This document shows, piece by piece, positions 36,800 through 47,800 of a DNA stretch of 64,000 bases; within the stretch, counting starts at the first letter, position 1; each line of letters opens with the position of its first letter. The notes beneath the pieces were generated by a model, which worked only from the letters and a program-made list of their open reading frames with translations, made no database searches and had not been told where the DNA came from. The position numbers and the translations under genes are program-made. The stretch lies in the NCBI RefSeq assembly GCF_001949145.1, contig NW_019091422.1, positions 1,324,407 through 1,388,406 of the forward strand, in the 5' to 3' direction. Source of the DNA: Acanthaster planci. Lineage: Eukaryota > Echinodermata > Asteroidea > Valvatida > Acanthasteridae.

Positions 36800-38520
36800 T
36801 CAGTGAAAATACACTTGCTATAATATTAACTCATTCGGGGGAGTGACCCAAAAATGTATTTAAAGCATTCAATAAGATGACGTATCCATTGCTACTCATT
36901 TGCATATCTTCACCTTGGATGCCAATGCAATTTTCAATATGAGTAAGCACAGTGCCTTGATTGGAAGTCTTCATGGCTTCAACACGACTGTGCACGCCCA
37001 CTAAGTTATTGTTTTCTTTCGATCCGTGGATTTGCTTGAGAAATGATCTAACTGATAAATACATCACGGCTAATATGTACCAGTGTTGTAAGCGATAGAA
37101 CGCGAGAACAACAGAAATTAATTATTCGTTTCTGTTCACTTGCCACTTCAAGTTGAGACAATAAGCAGCGAAACACCGAAAAACGTCTCTGCACTTGATG
37201 GTGACTTAGCCCCACTGAGGCATGTTTTCACACAGCCTGTCGACTTATTGGATACTTAACACTTTGTTTCCCGCCAACAGTGACAACATGGGGCTGGAAT
37301 AGCATGAATCGAAGATACCAAATAACTTGTGTTAAGATTCAACACATTGTAACTAGGATATATGTAATGTTATTATGGTTATCATTATACGCTTACCCTC
37401 GCTTGTTATTAATTAATATACTACCATCAGACCTAGCTTACGATCAATGCTTGCATAGTTTCCTCCACAAAGCGATGCCAAGAACCATATACGACGCAAC
37501 TTTAGAATCAACAGTATTAGCAGCTTCAATGATCAGGTTGAGTCGAATTGCAGATTTATGAATAAATTCTCTCCACGTGCAATGACGTTCTTTCTGTGTG
37601 CAAGTAAGATTGCTAACAGTTTCTGTTAGCCCCGTTTTTTTGGTGAACAGATTAATTGCCCTCAATATAACCATGCCCTCAATGATATCTCATGGAGACA
37701 TTCTACTGACTGCTTTTCGTGATTAATAACATACAACCGCAGCTACTCTTAATAAGGTTTTGTTTTGCCAAAATCCATGCTGTTTAAAGTGTATTATGCT
37801 TACTTAAAGGTTATGTGATCTTAACGTATATACACCGTGAATGCATGCCGCTTATGTTCAAATGCATACGCTGTTTTGGGATCTGATCTTGAACTGTTTG
37901 AATCGACGGGCTTATCAATAAAATGTTAATGATCTAAGACGTTGTACTGTTATTTTCTGAACAATGCCACTCATTGTGGCCTCTTTATCAAGGGTAAGAA
38001 CGTTGTTCTCAACACGTTATCGACAAGAGCCTTTGGTATTAGCCTGGAACCAAAATCGCGGAATATGCTGATAAGTTACTCTCGTGATCCAAGTGTTGAC
38101 TTTTTCCTGAGAAAGCCTCGTAAATAGATAGCTGTGGGTACAGGTGGATTGCGTGGAGAGTTGGGGATCATTATTTTGTATAATTCTGGGATATCTCGTT
38201 TAAATTAAAGTGCAATTTTCAGCCATTGTGTGCACGTAGATTTCATGCTGATCAGCTCATTGAAGTTTAAGCGCTGCACATCCGTCGCGTGGATAAACAA
38301 TTGGTCGCGCACCCAAACAACAGAAAAACAAGGTCTGGTAAATGAAACATGAATTCCGGTGGTTTTAAGTTCGCACGTTTTTCTTCACGAGGTTGTGCGA
38401 ATGGATTACCTTTGAAAATTCAATCAGTGAAAAACAGGATGCCAGCCTTAACCTGCAAAGGAAGTCAGTGACTAAGAGCGTTCCTTCGCCCCGCACAGTT
38501 TTTGTAACATTTCAACAGCA

Positions 38521-38530
38521 GGGGTTTCCC
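38521..38530 (+). promoter_or_regulatory. Rel/NF-kB consensus upstream of ISG12-like gene 3
   Basis: GGGGTTTCCC matches GGGRNWYYCC about 1.2 kb upstream of the start at 39743. It overlaps the TTCCCCGATGAGAAATT block that is also present at about 32129 upstream of ISG12-like gene 1. Function is inferred. Confidence 0.3.
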
Positions 38531-39742
38531 CGATGAGAAATTCACCAATTCACCAATTTCTTCGTTTCCCCTGAAACGAAGAGAAAGTTGTCCAGACTGC
38601 TTGTCAGGCAAATTCATTTTGAATTTGGAGAATCGCTCACCTGGGGATCCCAGTTCGCCACTACTCAAAGAAATCACCGAGCCTATTCAACAGGCAGGTC
38701 TTCAACTTGAATGGCACATATTTACAGACACTGCGTGGTTTATTATTGTCATGTACATGGCAATTCGACACCCAAATTGCCACACTAAAACTCAGTTTAA
38801 AATGAGAAGTCCAATGTCTGACTTCGTCTGAAGCACCATTCGGCGCTTTTATTACAGCCCCGTTCACGTAATGTCGAGTAAAAGTGTGTCTACACTACAG
38901 ATTCAACCTGTTTCTTCTACCATAAATGAACCTGTCGTTACACACTTTTAACAAGACCACGAGGTCTACCTAAGTGAGATCTCAAAATGAATGCCACTTT
39001 GCCATTTTGTTTCCATCTGGTCAGTTCTTTGTGCTCTGGACAGAAATGAACGGATCGTTTTAAACCCGTTTTTTTTTTAGGCATGTATCGTTTTCGACAG
39101 TTGATGAATTACACCCCCACTAAGTCTTGTAGGCCTGCTCTGTACGCCAAAGAGCCACAGGTATGCCGTTCTAAAGGTTAATTAATTGTCTAAGAGCGAC
39201 ATTTGCCAGTTAACAGCATTCTGACGTTTATCCAAGGGAACAGAGATCACGCAATGAACATCCAACTAAATGATCTATACTGGGGCTTGCAAAATATTTG
39301 GATTAAAGGAAGAGCAACATGCTGATTGGATTTCGGAATGTTGCCAAGAAGCTTGTAGTTTTGTACTGTGTTTACAGTCATTTAGCTTTCCGTTTTTTGG
39401 TGAGTGATTTAAATTCATCGGAATTTTTCTCCTGACCAGCAAATTTATTAGGCTATACGCAGTGCTACTGTCTTGTCAAAATTTAATAATTGATAAGAGA
39501 ATGGCCATAGCACGGCAATAGTGGGGCATATGCGCTAATAGCCGAGCTCAAAAGTGTCGCAGTGTCGTTTACTGTCGTGCAAGTGCCATTCAGAGCACCG
39601 ATAGCGCGGCATACCCTGGTCGAGCTGCAGAGGTTACCGTGCCGGATGCAATTTGGCGAGCGCAAAGCCCCGTGCTATTGCCGTGCCGAACTTAGCCTTC
39701 CTCTGAACAAAAAACTTAAAATGGTCTTTGCCGCAGACGCTG

Positions 39743-40096
39743 ATGCCACCAGCCCAATCCAAGTCACCCAGGGGAATCGCCTCGTCGGCCAGTCTGGCCA
39801 AGGGGTCTCGCTCCGCCGGGCCTGGTAAGGGGAGCGCGCAACGGTCGGGCTCGGCGCCGGCCTCAAAGAGCGTCAGCCCGGGGAGCTTGGGCTTCAAGCC
39901 GTCCGGCGTGGCCAAGGGCTCGGCCGCCGCTACCATGATGTCCTCGCAGGGCAATGTGAAGTCCGGCTCGGTGTTGGCCGACTTGCAGAGCAGCGGAGCC
40001 GGGGGTAGAACACCCAGCAAGGGCTCCACCGCCGTCTGCAATACGCGACCGAGCAGAGGCGGCACTTCGCAGACCATAGAGTGTACAAAGCAGTGA
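39743..40096 (+). CDS. ISG12/IFI6-motif protein 3, single motif
   Basis: A 117-residue protein from ATG 39743 to TGA. A CAG acceptor-like string ends at 39736 in the same frame, so this may instead be a downstream exon; the ATG start is the simpler model. The N-terminal 50 residues are Ser/Lys/Pro-rich and basic. One ISG12-type motif follows (LGFKPSGVAKGSAAATMMS, then GSVLADLQSSGAGG). The C-terminal tail (VCNTRPSRGG...IECTKQ) keeps the two Cys of the paralogues. The region is markedly GC-richer than its flanks. No hydrophobic segment. Confidence 0.72.
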   Translation: MPPAQSKSPRGIASSASLAKGSRSAGPGKGSAQRSGSAPASKSVSPGSLGFKPSGVAKGSAAATMMSSQGNVKSGSVLADLQSSGAGGRTPSKGSTAVCNTRPSRGGTSQTIECTKQ

Positions 40097-40839
40097 GGGA
40101 GCGCAGTCTAGCATTATCGTGCATGAAAAATACAGGTTCTATGTTTAATTAATTGATTAATCTGGTGAAACAATAACTGCGCATGCCGCTTCTACGTTTA
40201 ATTTGGATTTTAATGAATGACCCGATGGTTAGGAAAGTTTCGGTGGGGGCACGGGGGGGGCAACCTCTTCTGATCCGATACCAAAAATAAAGGAAGAAAT
40301 CAGTTTTGAAAAATGAAATATAAGTTATATTGATAATAAAGATGGTATCCTTCGAAGGTTAATATTGGTACGTGGTGAGCGTTAAAGAGAACGTAACGCG
40401 TTACTTTTGTGTCCGTCTGTCTGCAACGATCGGATATAAGTAAGAAAATCTGAGGGGCCAAATCCTCCATCCCCCGCTCGGGAAAAATCTTGGATTCTTG
40501 CCCCTGACCTCTTCGCCCACAATCACTGTGCGATCCCAATATCACCACTGCAATTACTTCCAGTTTTTAGTAAGTAGATTTTCTTGACTAATTCCCACGT
40601 AATCTATCTTTAGAAATTAGTCCGCGCAACGCTTTTTTTATTTGGTATTAAGTCCAACAATATCCTAAGATCTTTGCAGTACACTCGACTCTGTCGGATA
40701 CTACTAAATAAGCCCAGACTCGAACTTCAGCAGGCATAACACATTAAAAACACAGCTTTGAAACACTGAGTTTATTGTGTCAGACGCTGTCAGTGGTGTA
40801 ACTCTTTTAGGATCTGGAGAGCATGTGTTTGTGTAGTGT

Positions 40840-40969
40840 ATGTCCTACTGACGGTTGGGACATGTGTCCCCCCGCGGTTTATGTCCTGGGGGCAGATCGG
40901 ACATGTGTCTCCCTCTGTGTATGTCTTGGGGGCACGTGGGACATATGTCCCCCACAGTGTGCGTCCTGG
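40840..40969 (+). repeat. 40-bp tandem repeat, about 3 copies
   Basis: The phrase (A/G)TGTCCTGGGGGCA..-GGGACATGTGTCCCCC recurs at exactly 40-base spacing from about 40840, 40880 and 40920, with a partial fourth copy at 40960. Each unit contains the inverted pair GGGACA/TGTCCC. Non-coding. Confidence 0.85.
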
Positions 40970-41721
40970 TCTACTAATGTGCTCCTTTTGGAAATCTTAA
41001 AAGTAAACAAATATGCAAGTCGTGTTTTTAAGTTTTTTGGCGCCTCTTTTGTTTATGCATAGTAATTGGATATTTATTTGTCTCTCTGGTGCATTTAACG
41101 AGCCGGGGAAGTCTGAAGTTTAACACAAGATTGGAAGTAAGTTACAAAAGGGAAAAATATCTCATAAGTCAATGTGGTATTGGAATATTTTATCATTATA
41201 TTTGAATAACAAAGAGTTTTATGCGATAAGAACGAATCATACGAGACCCTGGTTTTTTATTTAAATCCCCTCACGTCCGATATTTTACACTCAGCAGTAT
41301 ATTGAAGACAACTGTATATCACATACTTCTCAACCCATCATCGACTCAGGAAAGCACATAATTATGGATTCACCAACGGTCCAAAGGCGTTTGATGCACA
41401 TGAACAGATGAGTCATCACCGATGCCGAGTATTTCTCACGGCGGGCCTGTCCCTTCATGAGAAATAATTCAATAATAAATTAGAAAATCGTTCGCTTCCG
41501 TACCCGCACGCTTGTGCTAAACCTGAAAGGAGTCCTCCACGGTGTCGGCCAGTATCGTCTTCTCTCTGGCCCCTGGCATGTGATCAGTAGTTTTTAAGCC
41601 TGTCCGAATATCTTGAACTCATAATTGGAGAATAGTTAATCAACAACAGTGCACTTAATTAAATAGGTCTACTAAATTTCATTGGTAAATACGGGAAGCT
41701 AGCATTTGGTGTGGATCAAGG

Positions 41722-41857
41722 GGCCTGTTTGTTCCACACAGATCTGGATCTCGATAAGGGATCCCAACGCTGGTTCACACCATCCACTACGCGGGTCTTG
41801 GTGTCCGTAAACCAGCGACGTATCGCCGATCCAGAACCGTGTGAAACAAACACGGCC
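41722..41857. mobile_element. MITE family 3, copy 2
   Basis: Imperfect inverted termini of about 30 bases: GGCCTGTTTGTTCCACACAG then TCTGGATC on the left, mirrored by GATCCAGAACCGTGTGAAAC then AAACACGGCC on the right. The inner part (AGCGTTGG/ACCAGCG-like) also pairs weakly. It shares its terminal decamer with 14829-14929. Non-coding. Confidence 0.75.
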
Positions 41858-42205
41858 TAGGAGACAAGGATTTCATTTTTTGCTCAACAACCTCCACCAT
41901 GTTAACGGGCCGAAAGAGTCTTTAATTTCCAATTGTGTGTTCCATTTTGTTTTTGCACTGGGTAATTCCATCCAAAGAGTTAGAGCATATTCTTGTGGTC
42001 CTGTCGTCATATCGACTTTGCACTTACGGACAATTCCGATGTAGACTCCTGCTCGATCGATCGCGGGCGTTCTTTTCGTTATCTGGGAAATTTAGAGGCT
42101 GATGAAACGTCCTATTACTCATACCCTGGGATTTTTCGTGTTGTTGAAATGCGTCGTTGCACAATCTTTCACCTGACTTTGAAATTTCCAGCTGCTCTGC
42201 AGATA

Positions 42206-42241
42206 TTTATATGTATATATATGTATACAGTATATATATAA
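42206..42241. repeat. AT-rich (TATA)n microsatellite
   Basis: A short run of TATATG/TATATA units. No regulatory meaning is assumed. Confidence 0.7.
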
Positions 42242-42741
42242 CGGGCCACCCGTGCCATCTGCCTTTAATTCGAAAAGGTTTTAGCTCAGCGAAGAGCATC
42301 CGACATTCTTTTCAGAACGTTGCACACTGCCGTCTAGGTAACATCAACTCAGCCTTTTTAACTCACCACCCATCTCGGCAGTTCCGGTAAGAATAATTTC
42401 TCGACATGTTATTCCTCGTTACCATGCAAAGCGAACGACTGTCAATCGGTGGGCACGGGCGACTTGTTCAAGCGCTTAATTGACCTCATGACGGAGGCCC
42501 CAGGTTCAGTGGCTTTCGGCGATCGCAGTTTCCCTGGTTATGATGACACGTTTCCTTTTTGAAGGAACACAGCCATTAAGTCATTTAGTTGCACATTCAT
42601 TATGTATTCCCTGTTGAGTCTACGGAACTTACCCAGAGTGATTTCAGGTGTAGTATAAATGAATGAGAATGCCGGGGACTTGCAAAAAGAGAGAACAGAG
42701 TCGCATCGCAATGAACGAACCAGTGGTGTATCGGATGGGAG

Positions 42742-42751
42742 GGGGCTTCCC
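42742..42751 (+). promoter_or_regulatory. Rel/NF-kB consensus upstream of ISG12-like gene 4
   Basis: GGGGCTTCCC matches GGGRNWYYCC about 0.4 kb upstream of the start at 43148. It is embedded in a G-run/C-run, which raises the chance of a random match. Confidence 0.25.
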
Positions 42752-43147
42752 CCCTGAATTGTTTTTCACTCTTGTCCGTTTGTACCAGAATACTTCATGT
42801 GTGAGTATAGGAAAAAAGGTAATCGGTATTACTTTTTATCAAACTCTAGCACCAAAAACCCCGAGAAAGCAACACCACGAAATAAAAGCAAAGATATGGG
42901 GACCGCGAGTAAGGCTTTTGATATTTTTTTTCTATCATGTGGAATAAGGTTAAAGCAGCATTCCATTTTTGAATTTGCCCCCCTCCCCGACGCCAAAGCT
43001 GGATTCGCAACCGGAACGAACAGTCAAAGATGAAGGACGTAATTGTTCAGTCTAAGAAGTGTAACGCATCTTTGTTTCCTCGCTTGTACCTGTCCGTAGT
43101 ACTTGTAAAAGTTGCGTTGTCTGGCTGCTTTATTGAAGGTGGCTAAG

Positions 43148-43375
43148 ATGTCGTCAAAGAACGTCGGCCTGGGAGGTTTGGGGTTCACATCATCTGGCGT
43201 GGCCAAGGGCTCGCCCGCAGCCTCCATGATGTCCTCACACGGCAACGTGAAGTCCGGCTCAGCAGTGGCCGCCATGCAGAGCTGTGGGGCCAAGGGCGGC
43301 CCGTCCTCGGTGTCTTGTACCACTCGCCCAGGCGGGGGAGGCGCCAGCCAGTCAATCAAGTGCTCCAAGAAGTAA
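43148..43375 (+). CDS. ISG12/IFI6-motif protein 4, single motif
   Basis: A 75-residue protein from ATG 43148 to TAA. It is the minimal member: a 10-residue lead, one motif (LGFTSSGVAKGSPAASMMS, then GSAVAAMQSCGAKG), and the family tail VSCTTRPGGGG...IKCSKK with its two Cys. The LGFTSSG start is identical to the vertebrate ISG12 signature. The hydrophobic Ala/Gly insert is absent, so it is probably soluble. The ATG directly follows GGCTAAG, which could be an acceptor; a 5' UTR intron is possible. AATAAA occurs about 320 bases after the stop. Confidence 0.72.
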   Translation: MSSKNVGLGGLGFTSSGVAKGSPAASMMSSHGNVKSGSAVAAMQSCGAKGGPSSVSCTTRPGGGGASQSIKCSKK

Positions 43376-44663
43376 GCCAGATGGGGTCAGGGCTGTCGAA
43401 GGAGCAGGCTTGCAGTAACAAGGGAAATTTGGAATGGCGAGCATGACCTGGAAAAACCCGGCCGCCAGGGGCTGTTGTGATGTATTCAAACCTGTTATTC
43501 AAAACTTTTACTTTTCTTGTGATGTTCAGCGCAAATTAGTAAAACAAAATCTTGGAATAGTTTATGGGTGTAGACAGCTTTAATTAATGCGCCCTGCTTG
43601 TGAACTATAAAAGTACTTAAACAGTTTACCTCTTCTTATTCTGATTAATTGTACAATAAGAAACCGTTTTGCCATTTTCAAAACAAAAAAAATAAATAAA
43701 GAAAATTACGGCCCCACTTCCTGTAGGATATATATATTTTATGATATAATTTGAAAAGGTCTGCAAAATTACACACCTATGATGGATTAAAAAAAAGTGA
43801 TGATCAAATTGGACAGAAGCGAAACATTTTACCCATTAAGTAAGCAAATGATGTCACATTTTAAAATTTAGCTACCCTTGTAATTAAAAAGATTACGAGG
43901 TTAAAATTTTTCTTAAAGCAACAATGGTGATTGGTTGATCAGTTACACAGATTATTTTTGGTGGCATCATATAAATACGTCCTTCAGTATGATTATACAC
44001 GATGGTGGCTTAAAGAGGACAAAATGAAGTTGATAAATCATTTTGGTGATATTAAAGGGCATTTGGGGGATCTTTCCTGATTAAATTCTGTTAAATTTGC
44101 AATATGTGGTTGCCAGTCGTCACAAAATAAATACGTTGTGAATACTTTACCACATGTTCATTTTACAACGTGCTACAATAGCATTGTTCTTCTCCACGTT
44201 ACAAACCTTTCTGAGTAAAACAGTTGTTTGACCCCGGGACCAGGTGGGTGTTATTCAACATCAAGTTCAGAAGTTCACATGTTCCAATTTCACCTGTGAT
44301 GTCCCCATTCCCAACTACGAGCACACTTGAAGATAATGTCATGCAGAAAACGATGGACATGTTGTTGCCATTGTTTATAAATTTTTTGCACGCAGTGAGT
44401 AGGGATTTCAGAGTCCTATTGTTGAGCGAAACTGGCAACAGTCGTTCCCCCGTGTCGTTGTGCAGTTTAATTGGTCCCGTTACAAAAAAAAAGTAACGGT
44501 GTCAGCTGTAAGTTGTAGCAAAGCGCGGCACAGTTGCAGTTCTCTCACGCACGGTCCATGGAGCTCAGAGCGCCCCCAAATAACGTCCTCTGGTGTCACT
44601 GACATGACACGGGCTGTTGTTAGCAACCGGGCCGAAATTTCGTACGCACTAAAAATGGTATTT
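43376..44663. other. Intergenic upstream of the Death-domain/LRAT gene
   Basis: AT-rich sequence with an A-rich run near 43685. A 44199-44496 segment is open on both strands but has no recognised family. No exon is supported. Confidence 0.45.
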
Positions 44664-44673
44664 GGAATTCCCC
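44664..44673 (-). promoter_or_regulatory. Rel/NF-kB site near the Death-domain/LRAT promoter
   Basis: On the minus strand the site reads GGGGAATTCC, an exact GGGRNWYYCC match. It lies about 80 bases upstream of the TATA box at 44755 and about 215 bases upstream of the start codon, the usual distance for a proximal Rel site. Inducibility is inferred. Confidence 0.5.
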
Positions 44674-44754
44674 ACACGGAAGTACCTACGCGCGTTGCGA
44701 AATCTTGAAGCGCCATCATAATAGTTGTTTACCTCTTCGTCGCTGGTTAGTGGT

Positions 44755-44760
44755 TATAAA
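44755..44760 (+). promoter_or_regulatory. TATA box of the Death-domain/LRAT gene
   Basis: GGTTATAAAAACC places a predicted cap site near 44785, about 100 bases before the ATG at 44888 and its adjacent donor. The match to consensus and the position relative to the first coding exon support a core promoter. Confidence 0.6.
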
Positions 44761-44887
44761 AACCGGAAGCAGGGCCAGACTTCAACAAGGTGAATTCTCT
44801 CTTGGTTAAAAGAGACCACACAGAATTTGAACCCACCGATGTTTACGTTTTACACGTCAGAGAGTGAAGGAGTCAGGACAGATCATC

Positions 44888-47800
44888 ATGGCTAGCCAAG
44901 GTAAGAATCAGTGTACATGTTCATGCGTCGTCATAATGGGATACATGTATTGTGCATGACATGATTGCTAGTGAGATGTGTAGAATTGTGTACGTGTGGC
45001 AGAGGTAGAAATTTGTAATTTTTTTGTCAGCGTCTTTTCAAAGGAGTATAATACCCTCTATAAAAAATAGAGTTTTTGTTTAGAGATCCCACGGATTTTT
45101 CTGTTAGTGTATATCCCCCAAGGAGCTATATGAGGTGACATCGGCAATAGCATTAGTCTATACCTGCGTCACAGAATGGCAACTGTGTCATTCCACCACC
45201 AGATAAATTCAAAGATTATGTTTGATAAACAGAGTTTCCCCTTTTCCATGTTTTTTAAGTGGAGTCTGCTGCTGAACGCTTTTATTTATAATTGTTGAAG
45301 TTATTTGTAGCATTGCTGGGGACAGCAATGATTTAAGATTGAGTGCGTGTGGCAAAACTAGAAATTTATTATGGTTTTTGTTGGCGTCTTTTCATAGGAC
45401 CCTCTAAAATACAGTTTTTGTTTAGAATTCCCCGGGCTTTTCTGTTATATGTATCCCCCTTTTTTTTTAGTTTGGCCCTTGCTTCTGCCCGTATAACTTG
45501 ACCCCATGCTCTGGCCACATTTAGCTTTGAAGAGCAGACCATCAGAGACACTGTCACTGTTCACTGTTCCTCTTAACTGGAGTGTGCGTTTCTGCTTGAG
45601 TCAGGTTTCTGTCTGCTTCTATGAGTCAGTGATTGAAAGCCAAACTCTCCTTATTAGGTCCATTTTACAAACTGTGTTGGGTTTTGGTTTTTCATTTTTG
45701 GGGGGTATTTTAGTCCTTTCAAAGTTTTTTTTAGTCCTTTTGGTTTTGGCATTTTTTCCAGTACTTTTTCATTAATAAATAATTTTTTGGTCTTTTTTTG
45801 GAAGTCAAATATTGGTGTCAGAGTCCTTATTAATTCGGTTTCCCGCGACTTTCCCCTCAAAGATCCCTTGGTTTGGTTAGAGTTTTTCTTGTTTTGCGAG
45901 TTCACCAGTGTGACATTTTCCCCGTTATATACGCTTGATTTTACACAGACCATTATTGGACATGTTCTCTGGGACCCAGCGTGTTGCAGACCAGTGAATA
46001 AATTTCCAGAGACGGCACGATTAACTTTAGCTCACTTCACTCAACAAAAATAAGATGCGTGTCTATTCGTGAAATTGAAAATCCACGTTTTCCTACTTTT
46101 GGCCCTTTTGTATTTTTCCATACGGAAGGGGCAGACGTAACCTGTCGCATTGTAACAAGGATGCATGCACTCTTCGTGAAAAAGAAAATCTTGCTTGACG
46201 TACTTTTTGGCCTTTCAAGTCAGTACGATTTGGACGTGTACGAGGAACATTAAGATTGGTGTCTTTTCTTAAAAACGCAAAATGCACCTATGGAGATTTT
46301 GGACCTAATTAAAAAACTTGAATGCAATCCAAATCGAAAAAATGCTGCTTTTGACATGTGGGGCTGTTCGTGAAAAAGGTGACGACTTGTCACCAAAAAA
46401 TGGACAGTTGTAAATGTACAGATTCGATACAGTTTATCCCCAGAGATCCTAAGAAGTTTCGAAACATGCAAGGATGCACAAAATTTGTGACGGGGCGGAT
46501 TCCCATTTTCACCAAATGAATAAAAAGGAAGAAAGAATTAAAAGAGGGAAGGAGAAGGAAAAGAGGAGGGGGGTTAGGATGCCCGAAAACACTACAGAGC
46601 GCCTAGAATCCCACAATGCCCCGGATCCCACGTTGTAAGGGGTCCGCACCACACACTCACGGGCATTTTACAATTGCTGCTTTCGTTCAACCCGCCTTTT
46701 GGAAAATCCAAGTTCACGCCCCCCCGGAAAATCCTGGACCTGCCTCTGTAGAGGAAATTACATGCGATTGCAGGGGCCTTAGTTCAAACATGTTGGGTTA
46801 TAGCCTATAAAGAGTTCCAAATGTCAGAAATAGAGTCGATACACCTTTGCACGTGAAATGAATGACCTCACTTTAGCCGGTAGTTGACAGATTAGGAACA
46901 ATGCAAATGGCTCATTTAAAATACATCTTAAGCTGTTAAGTAGGTGGTGTGCACGTAGTCCTATATAATGCACGTAGCTGTTATGAACATAATATGATGT
47001 ATTTCTGTTACTGCATGGCGGCGTAAATGCAGGTGACATTTTTGAGAATTACCTGATGGAAAAATTTTCTGTTATCCAAATTACGGCAAAAATGCTGCTT
47101 TGTGTTTTTCCAAAAGATGCGAGTGCTATCAGCGACGAGTCCCTCTCGAAAATAGCATCTGGCCTGGGAGACACCTACTCTGAATTGGCTGAGCAGCTGG
47201 GTTTTGACCAGGATGAGTGGGAGAGCATTTACCTCGCGTATTCAGACCAGGGACCGAAGGAACAAGCCCAGTGCATGTTGACAGCGTGGAGGGACAGGTT
47301 TCGGCATGGAAGCGAGAGCATCGACGGCCTGGGGGAGAAAGACTACCTGATTCGGGCGCTCAGGAAGGTTGAGCGGTATGACCTCCTGGGTAACATCGGT
47401 AAGCAATTTGGTATTGGTATTAGGTTTTTTACATACAGCAAAATAATCCCCTAGCAAGGGAAATTGTTTCGTACCAAACATCTAACTGCCCATATAGTTG
47501 ACAGCGAGATTCCACCACCAGAAGAGGCGACGTGGGAAAACTTTTCATTTCACCCTGGTAGCAAAACTTTATGGACTCGTCTTTCAAAAATATCTCCGTG
47601 GATGTAACTCTTAAAAGCTTATTCTTTTGATTTGACAAGGAGGTGAGATTCAGTGGAGAATTTAGTGGCTTTTATCCGAAATCGTTTTTCTTTATCGTTT
47701 AGTTTAACCCCGTTGCAGTAGTTCTTGGTTGATTCACTCGGGGCATTTGAGACCCCCCCAGCTGAGTGTTATTTTGATCCTGCAGAATTTACGACAGGGT

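Larger units (their letters stand above)
36617..39742. other. Intergenic between ISG12-like genes 2 and 3
   Basis: No convincing exon was found. A near-perfect foldback (36721-36799) lies about 100 bases after the gene 2 stop, and an NF-kB consensus lies at 38521-38530. The rest is AT-rich unique sequence with short random frames. Confidence 0.5.
40097..43147. other. Intergenic between ISG12-like genes 3 and 4
   Basis: No exon was recognised. It contains AATAAA near 40286 (possible gene 3 poly(A) signal), a 40-bp tandem repeat, a MITE, an AT microsatellite, a TATAAA near 42655 and an NF-kB consensus at 42742-42751. The last two could belong to gene 4 if it has a 5' UTR intron. Confidence 0.5.

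Noticed and set aside
44199-44496. Overlapping open frames on both strands
   Set aside because: Neither translation shows a known family. Possibly an old repeat, but not supportable as a gene.
44500-44710. Third copy of MITE family 1
   Set aside because: Only the right end (CGCGTTGCGAAATCTTGAAGCGCC) resembles the family; no matching left terminus was found.
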